Source: Polaromonas sp. (lineage in GTDB: Bacteria > Pseudomonadota > Gammaproteobacteria > Burkholderiales > Burkholderiaceae_C). Taken from it: DNA of 41,291 nt. Where the stretch lies: positions 1-41,291 of the forward strand of contig JAUXPP010000172.1 in the NCBI GenBank assembly GCA_030683705.1, in the 5' to 3' direction. A program made the translations under genes and the position numbers. Shown one piece after another: positions 33,542 to 41,291 of the stretch; position 1 is the first letter of the stretch; every line of letters starts with the position of its first letter. The notes under the pieces were generated by a model. That model did not search any database, was not told where the DNA came from, and saw nothing but the letters and a program-made list of their open reading frames with translations.

Positions 33542-35350
33542 ATGAGGATTTTTGCGTGTTTGTGCGGGCTGCTGGGGCTGGCCCTGGTGGCCGCGCCATC
33601 CTGGGGCGCCCATGCCTATGCGCAGTTCGGCGACGTCAAGTACCCGCCCGGTTTCACCCACTTCGGCTATGTGAACCCGGCCGCGCCCAAGGGCGGCGAG
33701 ATCCGCATGGTGCCGCCGACGCGGCCGACCAACTTCGACAAGTTCAACCCCTTCACGCTCAAGGGCACGGCCCCCTACGGGCTAGGCAGCCTGGTGTTCG
33801 AAAGCCTGCTGACCGGCAATTCCGAAGAACCGACCACCGCCTATGGCCTGCTGGCCGAGGATGTGGAGGTCGCGCCCGACAAACTCTCGGCCACCTTCCG
33901 GCTGCATCCCAGGGCACGTTTCAACGACGGCTCCCCGGTGCTGGCCGCCGATGTGGTGCATTCCTTCAACACCCTGATCAGCAAGCTGGCCGCACCGCAG
34001 TTCCGCACGATTTATGCCGAAGTCAGGGGCGTGCGCGCGCTGGGCGACCGCACGGTGCGTTTCGACTTTGCCAGCCCAAACGCCGAACTGCCGCTGGTGG
34101 TCGGCGGCATGGCGGTGTTCAGCCGGGCCTGGGGTGGCGGCAAGGCCTTCGACCAGATCATCAGCGAGGTGCCGATTGCTTCCGGCCCCTACAAACCTGC
34201 CAGCGAGCGGCTGGGCCGCGACATCACCTATGTCCGTGACCCGGCCTACTGGGGCGCGGAACTGCCGGTGCGCAGGGGGCAGTTCAACTTCGACCGCGTC
34301 ACCTTCAAAATCTACCTCGACGAGACCTCGCGCTTCGAGGGGCTCAAGGCCGGCGAATACGACTTCATGCGCGAATTCAGCTCGCGCAACTGGGCGCGCC
34401 AGTACACCGGCAAGCAGTTCGAGCGCGGCGAGCTGAAAAAGCGGGCTTTCGAGAACCGCAACCCCGGTGATTTCCAGGGCTATGTGTTCAACACCCGCAA
34501 GGACAAGTTCAAGGACGTGCGGGTGCGCCAGGCGATCGGCCTGGCCATGGATTTCGAATGGCTGAACCGCCAGCTGTTTTACGGCCTGTACACCCGGGTG
34601 CACGGCTACTTCCCGAACAGCGAGTTCCACGCAGAAGGCCTGCCCGCTCCCGACGAACTGGCGCTGCTGGAGCCCTTGCGCGCGAAGCTGCGGCCCGAGG
34701 TCTTCGGCCCGGCGCTGATATCGCCCAGCACCGCACCGCCGTCCAGCCTGAGAGAGAACCTGCGCAAGGCCAGATCGCTGCTCGCTGAAGCCGGCTGGAC
34801 CTACCGCGACGGCGCCCTGCGCAATGCCAAAGGCGAGGCCTTCACCATCGAGTTCCTCAATGACCAGCCTTCGCTGATACGCGTCGCCACCCCGTTCCAG
34901 GGGGCACTGAAGAAGCTCGGCATCGAGATGCGCTTTCGCACCGTCGATTTTTCGCTGTCGCAGCAGCGCATGGACAACTTTGATTTCGAGATGACGACCC
35001 GGCGCCTGCCGGGCAGCACCGCACCCGGCGGCGAACTGTTCGAGCTGTTCGGCTCGAAAGCAGCCGAAACCCCGGGATCAGCCAACACCTGGGGCATTCG
35101 CGATCCGGCCGTCGATGCGCTGGTCGGCAAGGTGGTCAGCGCCAAAACACGGCCCGAACTCGCCACCGCCATGCGTGCGCTGGACCGGGTCTTGTCACAC
35201 GGCTATTACTCGATCCCGCAGTATTACGGCAACGCCTTCCTGATCGGTTACCGGCCCGGCCCTTTTGTGCTGCCCGCCACCATTCCCCCGTATTACCAGG
35301 CCGACGTCTGGGCCATGAGCACCTGGTGGGCATCGCCTGCCAACAAGTAG
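33542..35350 (+). CDS. yejA: Oligopeptide/microcin C-type ABC substrate-binding protein YejA
   Basis: This 602-residue periplasmic SBP_bac_5 protein is of the YejA type. The start at 33542 gives a Sec signal (MRIFACLCGLLGLALVAAPS) with cleavage near AHA. The mature part opens YPPGFTHFGYVNPAAPKGGE, then has the family hallmark FNDGSPVLAADVVHSF. The blocks VRVRQAIGLAMDFEWLNRQL and GYYSIPQYYGNAFLIGY are typical. YejABEF imports short peptides and, in E. coli, the antibiotic microcin C. yejB begins 12 bp downstream. Natural peptide substrates here are not predictable. Confidence 0.92.
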   Translation: MRIFACLCGLLGLALVAAPSWGAHAYAQFGDVKYPPGFTHFGYVNPAAPKGGEIRMVPPTRPTNFDKFNPFTLKGTAPYGLGSLVFESLLTGNSEEPTTAYGLLAEDVEVAPDKLSATFRLHPRARFNDGSPVLAADVVHSFNTLISKLAAPQFRTIYAEVRGVRALGDRTVRFDFASPNAELPLVVGGMAVFSRAWGGGKAFDQIISEVPIASGPYKPASERLGRDITYVRDPAYWGAELPVRRGQFNFDRVTFKIYLDETSRFEGLKAGEYDFMREFSSRNWARQYTGKQFERGELKKRAFENRNPGDFQGYVFNTRKDKFKDVRVRQAIGLAMDFEWLNRQLFYGLYTRVHGYFPNSEFHAEGLPAPDELALLEPLRAKLRPEVFGPALISPSTAPPSSLRENLRKARSLLAEAGWTYRDGALRNAKGEAFTIEFLNDQPSLIRVATPFQGALKKLGIEMRFRTVDFSLSQQRMDNFDFEMTTRRLPGSTAPGGELFELFGSKAAETPGSANTWGIRDPAVDALVGKVVSAKTRPELATAMRALDRVLSHGYYSIPQYYGNAFLIGYRPGPFVLPATIPPYYQADVWAMSTWWASPANK

Positions 35351-35362
35351 GAACACACCCGC

Positions 35363-36397
35363 ATGGCCGCCTACATCTTCAAACGCCTGCTGCTGATGCT
35401 GCCGACACTGTTCGGCGTGCTGCTGCTGACCTTTGTGGTGATCCAGTTCGTGCCGGGCGGGCCGGTCGAGCAGATGGTGTCGCAATTGCAGGGCCGTGAT
35501 TCCGGCGGGGAGAGCGCTGCCGCCAGCGGCGCCGGCTACCGTGGCCGCCAGGGGCTGGACCCGCAGCGCATCGAGGAAATCAAGGTGCTCTATGGCTTCG
35601 ACAAGCCGGCGCACGAACGCTTCTGGCTGATGCTCAAGTCTTTTGCCAGGCTCGATTTGGGTCAAAGCTTTTACCAGCGCAAGGCGGTGTGGGAACTGGT
35701 CAAGGAAAAGCTGCCGGTGTCCATCAGCCTGGGCCTGTGGACCTTTTTCATCAGCTACCTGATCGCCGTGCCGCTGGGCGTGGCCAAGGCGGTGCGTGCA
35801 GGCTCGCGTTTTGACTTCGTCACCACGCTGTTTGTGCTGGTCGGTTATGCGATCCCCGGCTTTGTGCTGGGTGTGGCGCTGCTGGTGATTTTTGGCGGGC
35901 AACTCCAGTGGTTTCCGCTGCGCGGGCTGACTTCGTCCAACTGGGAAACGCTGAGCTGGGGCGCAAAGGTGGCCGATTACCTGTGGCACATCACACTGCC
36001 GGTGACGGCCATGGTGCTCGGCAGTTTTGCGGTGACCGCGATGCTGACGAAAAATTCCTTCCTCGAGGAAATCCGCAAGCAGTACGTGCTGACGGCCCGT
36101 GCCAAAGGCCTGGCCGACCGCCAGGTGCTCTGGAAACACGTGTTCCGCAATGCGCTGATTCCCATCATCACCGGCTTCCCGGCGGCCTTTATCGGCGCCT
36201 TTTTCACCGGCTCGCTGCTGATCGAAACCCTGTTTTCGCTCGACGGCCTGGGTTTGCTCAGTTACGAAAGTGTGATCCGGCGCGACTACCCGGTGGTGCT
36301 GGGCACGCTTTACCTGTTCACGCTGATCGGGCTGCTGACCAAGCTGGTCAGCGATCTTTGTTATGTCTGGGTGGATCCGCGTGTCAAGTTCGATTAA
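35363..36397 (+). CDS. yejB: Oligopeptide/microcin C-type ABC permease YejB
   Basis: This is a 344-residue inner-membrane permease subunit. It opens MAAYIFKRLLLMLPTLFGVL, the standard first helix, and the N-terminal loop contains the long YejB insertion (QGRDSGGESAAASGAGYRG). The coupling motif for the ATPase is visible as EEIRKQYVLTARAKGLADRQ, followed by NALIPIITGFPAAFIGAFFT and IETLFSLDGLGLLSYESVIR. It ends in DPRVKFD, the usual family ending, and overlaps the start of yejE. It works with YejE, and YejF powers the pair. Confidence 0.93.
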   Translation: MAAYIFKRLLLMLPTLFGVLLLTFVVIQFVPGGPVEQMVSQLQGRDSGGESAAASGAGYRGRQGLDPQRIEEIKVLYGFDKPAHERFWLMLKSFARLDLGQSFYQRKAVWELVKEKLPVSISLGLWTFFISYLIAVPLGVAKAVRAGSRFDFVTTLFVLVGYAIPGFVLGVALLVIFGGQLQWFPLRGLTSSNWETLSWGAKVADYLWHITLPVTAMVLGSFAVTAMLTKNSFLEEIRKQYVLTARAKGLADRQVLWKHVFRNALIPIITGFPAAFIGAFFTGSLLIETLFSLDGLGLLSYESVIRRDYPVVLGTLYLFTLIGLLTKLVSDLCYVWVDPRVKFD

Positions 36398-37520
36398 CCC
36401 CCCCGAAGTGCCCGAAGACCACCTCCCCCCAAAGGGGGCGCCGCCTGTGGACGGGCCAAGCACTATCCACGGCGGCCCTGGTAAGGAAGGTCCGGTATCA
36501 GCGTCGCCTTCACGAAGGGCGTGGCGCCGGTTCCGGCGCAACCCGCTGGGTTTCTGGAGCTTTGTCATTTTCAGCGTGCTGGTGGTGCTGAGCCTGTTCG
36601 CCGAGGTGTTGTCCACCGACAAGCCGCTGGTGGTGCGTTACGAGGGGCAGACCTACTTCCCGGTGCTGCGCGACTACGCGGAAAAAACCTTTGGCGGCGA
36701 TTTCGAGACACCGGCGGACTACCTCGACCCCTTCATCCGCGAGCGCATCACCCAGGGCGGCAACTGGGCGGTGTATGCGCCCAACCCCTATGGCCCGAAG
36801 ACGCTCAACTACTTCGCGAAACTGCCGAATCCGTCGGCGCCCTCGCGCGACAATTTCTTCGGCACCGATGACCGCGGACGCGACCTGCTGGCGCAGCTGA
36901 TCTACGGCTTTCGGGTCAGCGTGCTGTTTGCGCTGGCGCTGACCGTGCTGGGCGTGGTGCTGGGCATCGCGACCGGGGCGATCCAGGGCTTTTTCGGCGG
37001 CAAGACCGATCTGGCCTTCCAGCGTTTTATCGAGATCTGGGGCTCCATGCCCGAGCTCTACCTGCTGATCATTTTCAGCGCGATTTTTTCGCCCAGCGTG
37101 GCGCTGTTGCTGATCCTGCTGAGCCTGTTCGGCTGGATGGGCCTGTCCGACTACGTGCGGGCCGAGTTCCTGCGGAATCGCCAGATGGACTACGTGCGCG
37201 CCGCGCGGGCGCTGGGCGTGAGCAACCTGCAGATCATGTGGCGCCACATCCTGCCCAACAGCATGACGCCGGTCGTGACCTTTCTGCCGTTTCGCATGAG
37301 CGCGGCCATCCTGGCGCTGACGTCGCTGGATTTCCTCGGGTTGGGTGTGCCGCCCGGCACGCCCTCGCTGGGAGAGTTGTTGTCCCAGGGCAAGGCCAAC
37401 ATCGACGCCTGGTGGATTTCTCTGTCCACTTTTGCAGTGCTGGTGCTGACCCTGCTGCTGCTGACCTTCATGGGTGACGCGCTGCGTGATGCGCTCGATC
37501 CCAGGAAAGCCGAGAAATGA
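36381..37520 (+). CDS. yejE: ABC permease YejE with repeat-encoded N-terminus
   Basis: This second permease (about 379 aa from GTG 36381) has the family core SPSRRAWRRFRRNPLGFWSF, then DNFFGTDDRGRDLLAQLIYG, the coupling segment YVRAARALGVSNLQIMWRHI and the ending GDALRDALDP. Possible starts are ATG 36363, GTG 36381 (GGTGGA nearby, preferred), GTG 36408 and GTG 36447. Every one of these places some of the GC-rich repeat at 36400-36485 inside the protein, because no start codon lies between the repeat and the first helix. That segment (INPPEVPEDHLPPKGAPPVD and what follows) is Pro/Gly-rich and unlike the rest of YejE. It overlaps yejB and, by 4 bp, yejF. Confidence 0.9.
   Translation: MSSSINPPEVPEDHLPPKGAPPVDGPSTIHGGPGKEGPVSASPSRRAWRRFRRNPLGFWSFVIFSVLVVLSLFAEVLSTDKPLVVRYEGQTYFPVLRDYAEKTFGGDFETPADYLDPFIRERITQGGNWAVYAPNPYGPKTLNYFAKLPNPSAPSRDNFFGTDDRGRDLLAQLIYGFRVSVLFALALTVLGVVLGIATGAIQGFFGGKTDLAFQRFIEIWGSMPELYLLIIFSAIFSPSVALLLILLSLFGWMGLSDYVRAEFLRNRQMDYVRAARALGVSNLQIMWRHILPNSMTPVVTFLPFRMSAAILALTSLDFLGLGVPPGTPSLGELLSQGKANIDAWWISLSTFAVLVLTLLLLTFMGDALRDALDPRKAEK
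36400..36485 (+). repeat. GC-rich hairpin repeat at the start of yejE
   Basis: Two hairpins lie side by side: CCCCC-CAAA-GGGGG near 36425-36438, and CCGCCTGTGGA (36441-36451) with TCCACGGCGG (36466-36475). The layout is like the GC-rich repeats in yejF, although the sequence is less alike. It is translated as part of YejE. Confidence 0.65.
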
Positions 37521-39304
37521 CTACCCCCACGCTCCGCACTGACGTGTCGTCGCTGCCCCCCGATGGGGCCGATTTTCCTGGGGGCGGCCCGGCGGCGGGA
37601 CGGATGGCCCCCACGCCCGGCACGGGTGCGCCTGCGCTGCTCGAAGTCAAAGATCTGCGCGTGTCCTTCGGCGGCAAGGCCGTCGTCCACGGCGTCAACT
37701 TCAGCATCGCACCGGGCGAAAAGCTGGCCCTGGTCGGGGAGTCCGGCTCCGGCAAGACCGTGACCGCGCTCAGCCTGCTGCGCCTGGTCCAGAATGCCGA
37801 GATCACCGGGTCTGCAAGCCTTTTCGGCCCTGAGCCCCAGGGACTTGGCCCCCACGCTTCGCTGCCCCCCGAGGGGGCTCTCACGCCCAGGGGCGGCCCG
37901 TCGGCGCTCGGCGAGCGTAACCTGCTATCAATTTCAGAGCACGCGTTACGCGGCATCCGCGGCAGCGAGATCGCCATGATCTTCCAGGAGCCGATGACTG
38001 CGCTCAATCCGCTGTTTACCGTGGGAGACCAGATCGCCGAGGTGCTGGAGCTCAAGCAGGCCCTGAGCAAACGCCAGGCCTGGGACGCTGCCGTCGAGGC
38101 GCTGGCCGCCACCGGCATCCCCGAACCCGCTCGCCGCGCCCAGTCCTATCCGCACCAGCTCTCGGGCGGACAGCGCCAGCGCGCCATGATCGCGATGGCG
38201 CTGGCTTGCCGGCCGCGCCTGCTGCTGGCTGACGAACCGACCACCGCGCTCGACGTGACCCTGCGCGGGCAGATCCTCGACTTGCTGTCGGACCTGCAGC
38301 GCCAGACCGGCATGGCGGTGCTGCTGATCACCCACGACCTGAACCTGGTGCGCAAGTTTGCCGACCGCGTCGCGGTGATGGAAATGGGCCGGCTGGTGGA
38401 GGAGGGCCCGGTTGCCGCCGTTTTCGCCGACCCGCAGCATGCCTACACCCGCAAGCTGATCGACAGCCGCCCCGTGCGCGATGTCGCCGAGGGCCAGCCC
38501 GATGCGGCCGCAGCGCCCGTGATGCAGGCCAGCGGGCTGCGTGTGTCCTACCCGGTGCGCCTTCCGGGCGTGACCGGCTGGTTCAAGTCGGGCGAGTTCG
38601 TGGCGGTCCAGGGGGCGAGTTTCAATATTCCGGCCGGTCAGACCCTGGGCGTGGTGGGCGAGTCCGGCTCCGGCAAATCCACCCTGGCACTGGCTGCGCT
38701 GGGCCTGCATCCGCACCGCGGTGAGTTGTGGGCGGCGGGCCAGCAATGGAGCAGTGATGCAGCCGGCAACAAACGCATGCGCCGGGCCGTGCAGGTGGTG
38801 TTCCAGGACCCGTTTTCCTCCTTGTCGCCGCGCATGACGGTCGAGGAGATCGTCGGTGAGGGCCTGCTGGTGCACGAGCCCGGCCTGCCACCGGCCGCCC
38901 GGCGTGACCGGGTGATCGCCGCGCTGGCCGATGTCGGCATGGGAGAAATCCAGTTCCCGGGACTGCTTCAGCGCTACCCGCATGAGTTTTCGGGCGGCCA
39001 GCGCCAGCGCCTGGCGATCGCCCGCGCGCTGATCGTCCAGCCGCAATTGCTGGTGCTCGACGAGCCGACCAGCGCGCTCGACGTGACCATCCAGAAACAG
39101 GTGCTGCAATTGCTGCAGAAGCTGCAGCGCGAACGCGGCCTGAGTTATTTGCTGATCACCCACGATGTGGACGTGATCCGCGCCATGGCGCACCAGGTCA
39201 TGGTGATGAAGGACGGCGAGGTGCTGGAAACCGGGACGGTGACCGAGGTGCTGGACGCGCCGCAACACCCGTACACGCGGATTCTGGTGGCGGCGCAAGT
39301 TTGA
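37517..39304 (+). CDS. yejF: Dual-domain ABC ATPase YejF with repeat-encoded segments
   Basis: This 595-residue protein carries two ATP-binding domains in one chain, as is normal for YejF. Domain 1 has Walker A GESGSGKT (residues 75-82), [12 protein letters not shown], signature LSGGQRQR and [13 protein letters not shown]. Domain 2 has [29 protein letters not shown] and [13 protein letters not shown]. The ATG overlaps the yejE stop as ATGA. Residues 3 to about 28 and about 104-132 are encoded by GC-rich repeats; the second adds roughly 25 residues between Walker A and the Q-loop of domain 1, a place where relatives have only a short turn. Catalytic motifs are otherwise intact. A later start at 37604 would remove the first repeat, but not the second. 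Confidence 0.93.
   Translation: MTTPTLRTDVSSLPPDGADFPGGGPAAGRMAPTPGTGAPALLEVKDLRVSFGGKAVVHGVNFSIAPGEKLALVGESGSGKTVTALSLLRLVQNAEITGSASLFGPEPQGLGPHASLPPEGALTPRGGPSALGERNLLSISEHALRGIRGSEIAMIFQEPMTALNPLFTVGDQIAEVLELKQALSKRQAWDAAVEALAATGIPEPARRAQSYPHQLSGGQRQRAMIAMALACRPRLLLADEPTTALDVTLRGQILDLLSDLQRQTGMAVLLITHDLNLVRKFADRVAVMEMGRLVEEGPVAAVFADPQHAYTRKLIDSRPVRDVAEGQPDAAAAPVMQASGLRVSYPVRLPGVTGWFKSGEFVAVQGASFNIPAGQTLGVVGESGSGKSTLALAALGLHPHRGELWAAGQQWSSDAAGNKRMRRAVQVVFQDPFSSLSPRMTVEEIVGEGLLVHEPGLPPAARRDRVIAALADVGMGEIQFPGLLQRYPHEFSGGQRQRLAIARALIVQPQLLVLDEPTSALDVTIQKQVLQLLQKLQRERGLSYLLITHDVDVIRAMAHQVMVMKDGEVLETGTVTEVLDAPQHPYTRILVAAQV
37524..37597 (+). repeat. GC-rich hairpin repeat in yejF, N-terminal copy
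   Basis: It has CCCCCACGCT, then CGCTGCCCCCCGATGGGG, then GGGGGCGGCCCGGCGGCG in that order. The same three blocks recur at 37849-37911. It is translated as the variable N-terminus of YejF. Confidence 0.78.
37849..37911 (+). repeat. GC-rich hairpin repeat in yejF, internal copy
   Basis: The blocks CCCCCACGCT, CGCTGCCCCCCGAGGGGGCT and GGGGCGGCCCGTCGGCG repeat those of the N-terminal copy, with a shorter spacer. The CCCCC-CGA-GGGGG hairpin is intact. It encodes the Gly/Pro-rich insert in ATPase domain 1. Confidence 0.8.
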
Positions 39305-39421
39305 TTTCCGTTATCAGTTTTGGCAAATTTCGGCGTCAGGCGGCTTAAGCCAAATTCATCAGTTCAGCGGGCGCAAGGGGGATCGAGGCGCTGACACTGG
39401 CGCCGCGGGCATGTTAACTGC

Positions 39422-39450
39422 TTGCACGGCCGCGCGCATCGGGGTAGAAT
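39422..39450 (+). promoter_or_regulatory. Sigma-70 promoter of rimP-nusA operon
   Basis: TTGCAC (39422-39427) and TAGAAT (39445-39450) are separated by exactly 17 bp, a near-consensus pair. The transcript would begin near 39457. This is the only clear promoter between yejF and rimP in a 253-bp interval. Confidence 0.8.
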
Positions 39451-39465
39451 ATGCGCTTCACGACC

Positions 39466-39497
39466 AAATGGGCGGGTTTTCACCGCCCATTTTTTTT
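39466..39497 (+). terminator. Leader terminator/attenuator before rimP
   Basis: The stem AAATGGGCGG / CCGCCCATTT has a 7-base loop and runs into eight T. It starts about 10 nt after the predicted transcription start and lies before rimP, so it must be passed to express rimP, nusA and the genes beyond. It looks like an attenuator, possibly tuned by NusA itself. An alternative is that it ends transcripts coming from yejF, but the promoter upstream of it argues against that being its only role. Confidence 0.8.
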
Positions 39498-39557
39498 GGG
39501 CGTTTGTTTTTGCAAACTGATTTTTTTGAGAAGCTGGCAAAGCGACATCAGCACTGA

Positions 39558-40133
39558 ATGGCCTTACACGAAACGATTGAGCAGACCGTCACGGGACTGG
39601 GTTACGACCTGGTGGACATCGAACGTACCACCGGCGGTTTGCTGCGCGTGACGATCGATCAGCCCCAGTTGGAGGGCGCGCCGGAGCTGTTCATCAACGC
39701 GGAAGACTGCGAAAAGGTCACGCGCCAGCTGCAGTTTGTGCTGGAAGTGGAGGGCGCAGCGTATTCCCGGCTCGAGGTGAGCTCGCCGGGCATAGACCGG
39801 CCCTTGCGCAGCGAAAAGGATTTTGTGCGCTTCACCGGCGAGCTGGTGGACATCACGCTGAAGGCGGCCATCGGGGCGGCTGCGGCCGGCTCGGGCGTGA
39901 CCGCCAGCCGCAAGAAATTCCGCGGCACGCTGGAGCGCGCCGCCACCGGATGGCAGATCGTGTGGCGTGAGGAGCCCGCGCTGAAGCCCGGGGCCAGGGT
40001 GAGCAAGAACAAGGTTCCCGCGCCGCTGCAGGCGCTGGGCTTCACACTCGACGAAATTGCGCAGGCGCGCCTGGCGCCTGTGGTTGACTTCAAGGGGCGC
40101 CGGCCGAAAAGCCCGCCCGCAACAGAGATATAA
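39558..40133 (+). CDS. rimP: Ribosome maturation factor RimP
   Basis: RimP (191 aa) helps assemble the 30S ribosomal subunit. The N-terminal domain has [20 protein letters not shown] and LRVTIDQ, then [20 protein letters not shown], and the diagnostic [20 protein letters not shown]. The C-terminal SH3-like domain includes [18 protein letters not shown] and is a little longer than in E. coli, as is usual in this group. It stands directly before nusA, the conserved order. Confidence 0.95.
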   Translation: MALHETIEQTVTGLGYDLVDIERTTGGLLRVTIDQPQLEGAPELFINAEDCEKVTRQLQFVLEVEGAAYSRLEVSSPGIDRPLRSEKDFVRFTGELVDITLKAAIGAAAAGSGVTASRKKFRGTLERAATGWQIVWREEPALKPGARVSKNKVPAPLQALGFTLDEIAQARLAPVVDFKGRRPKSPPATEI

Positions 40134-40155
40134 AAAGGAAAGGCAGGCTTGTGAA

Positions 40156-41291
40156 ATGAATCGCGAACTGTTGATGTTGGTGGATGCCATCTCGCGTGAG
40201 AAAAATGTGGAACGTGACGTCGTTTTTGGTGCCGTCGAGCTTGCGCTCGCGTCGGCCACCAAGAAGGTCTACGCCGAAGGCACGGACATCCGTGTCGTGG
40301 TGGACCGCGACAGTGGCAACTACGAGACTTTCCGCCGCTGGCTGGTCGTTCCCGACGAGGCCGGCCTGCAAAACCCTGAAGCCGAAGAGCTGGTCAGCGA
40401 TGCGCGCGAAGAGATCGCCGACATCGAGGAGGGCGACTTCATCGAAAAGCCGGTGGAGAGCCTGCCCATCGGCCGCATCGGCGCGCAAGCGGCCAAGCAG
40501 GTCATCCTGCAGAAAATCCGTGACGCCGAGCGCGAAATGCTGCTCAACGACTTCATGTCGCGCGGCGACAAGATTTTTGTCGGCACCGTCAAGCGCATGG
40601 ACAAGGGCGACATCATTGTCGAGTCCGGCCGCGTCGAAGGCCGGCTGCGCCGCAGCGACATGATCCCGAAGGAAAACCTGCGCTCCGGCGACCGCGTACG
40701 CGCCATGATCATGGAAGTTGACACCACCCTGCGTGGCGCGCCCATCATCCTGTCGCGCACGGCGCCCGAGTACATGATCGAGCTGTTCCGCCAGGAAGTG
40801 CCCGAGATCGAGCAGGGCCTGCTGGAGATCAAATCCAGCGCCCGTGACCCCGGTTCACGCGCCAAGATCGCCGTGCTGTCGCATGACAAGCGGGTTGACC
40901 CGATCGGCACCTGCGTCGGCGTGCGCGGCACCCGCGTCAACGGCGTGACCAACGAACTGGCCGGCGAACGTGTCGACATCGTGCTGTGGAGCGAAGACCC
41001 GGCGCAGTTCGTGATCGGCGCCCTGGCGCCGGCCAATGTGTCATCCATCGTGGTGGACGAAGAGCGCCATGCCATGGACGTGGTGGTCGACGAGGAAAAC
41101 CTCGCGATCTCCATCGGCCGCGGCGGCCAGAACGTGCGCCTTGCCGCCGAGCTGACCGGCTGGAAGATCAACATCATGACGGCCGACGAGTCCGCTGAAA
41201 AGCAGGCCACCGAGACCGACACCAGCCGCAAGCTGTTCATGGAAAAGCTCGATGTGGACGAGGAAATCGCCGACATCCTGATCTCCGAAGG
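40156..41291 (+). CDS. nusA: Transcription termination/antitermination factor NusA, 5' part
   Basis: These are the first 378 residues of NusA, which binds RNA polymerase and controls pausing, termination and antitermination. The N-terminal polymerase-binding domain opens [20 protein letters not shown]. The S1 domain is [20 protein letters not shown] onward, and the KH domains include [18 protein letters not shown] and [20 protein letters not shown]. The gene runs off the window edge before the C-terminal acidic repeats; infB would be expected next. An AAAGGAAAGG stretch lies about 12-20 bp upstream of the ATG. It is cotranscribed with rimP. Confidence 0.96.
   Translation, partial: MNRELLMLVDAISREKNVERDVVFGAVELALASATKKVYAEGTDIRVVVDRDSGNYETFRRWLVVPDEAGLQNPEAEELVSDAREEIADIEEGDFIEKPVESLPIGRIGAQAAKQVILQKIRDAEREMLLNDFMSRGDKIFVGTVKRMDKGDIIVESGRVEGRLRRSDMIPKENLRSGDRVRAMIMEVDTTLRGAPIILSRTAPEYMIELFRQEVPEIEQGLLEIKSSARDPGSRAKIAVLSHDKRVDPIGTCVGVRGTRVNGVTNELAGERVDIVLWSEDPAQFVIGALAPANVSSIVVDEERHAMDVVVDEENLAISIGRGGQNVRLAAELTGWKINIMTADESAEKQATETDTSRKLFMEKLDVDEEIADILISE

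Noticed and set aside
32647..39304. fabI next to yejABEF as a possible antibiotic island (microcin C uptake plus a FabI target)
   Set aside because: Both are ordinary core genes, no biosynthesis or immunity gene is present, and they are divergent with separate control. The neighbourhood looks like normal chromosomal order.

Overview
This 41.3-kb window is a high-GC chromosomal segment of a betaproteobacterium. It is most likely a member of Burkholderiales, family Comamonadaceae (Polaromonas/Rhodoferax-like). I infer this from protein types (ArgA, HrpA, LptFG/PepA/HolC, YejABEF-FabI and RimP-NusA all read as this group) and from two kinds of short repeat that I associate with Comamonadaceae genomes. 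No database search was possible. Nothing looks like a prophage, integrative element, insertion sequence or CRISPR array. Most of the content is housekeeping genes, but it is threaded with short dispersed repeats, several of them inside reading frames.

Layout, left to right: (1) the 3' end of dsbB (2-394), then a small lipoprotein gene (401-826, minus). (2) The SOS mutasome operon imuA-imuB-dnaE2 (935-6386), preceded by a canonical LexA box at 880-895. (3) A FrnE/DsbA-like oxidoreductase (6530-7189). (4) A minus-strand cluster, argA, a DUF1272 zinc-ribbon gene, a possible 22-codon membrane peptide and a GNAT acetyltransferase (9381 down to 7294). (5) A seven-helix membrane protein with a degenerate GGDEF domain (9560-10795), a 129-bp repeat with terminal inverted repeats, hrpA (10972-14901) and a protein of 11 TPRs plus a GT9-like domain (14936-16987). 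(6) A strong terminator, a DUF3309 peptide, and about 750 bp of gene-free, repeat-rich DNA (17231-17981). (7) A minus-strand group: a methionine-type aminotransferase, cysB, cbiX, lptG and lptF, divergent from pepA-holC-orf (22906-25141). (8) A LivK-type binding lipoprotein, a GAF protein, tRNA-Ser(GGA), and a DUF2237 / qmcA / nfeD minus-strand set. (9) An Arg/Lys/Orn decarboxylase, a second GNAT protein, fabI, the yejABEF oligopeptide importer and, at the right edge, rimP-nusA (nusA truncated by the window end).

How the genes work together: imuABC forms a DNA-damage-induced translesion mutasome; lptFG is the inner-membrane part of the LPS transporter; cysB and the siroheme-type chelatase cbiX fit sulfur assimilation; yejABEF imports oligopeptides; rimP-nusA is the start of the ribosome/transcription operon and has a leader with an intrinsic terminator placed almost at the transcription start.

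The least ordinary signal is a family of about 56-bp repeats. Five good copies (1947, 13942, 17923, 32499 and 32559) and one more diverged copy (2751) can be aligned by eye. Three of the six lie in frame inside imuB (two) and hrpA (one). Two lie head to head between convergent genes, where they can fold into a hairpin. A second, GC-rich hairpin repeat is read through in yejE and twice in yejF, so these repeats appear to be adding peptide segments to conserved proteins.
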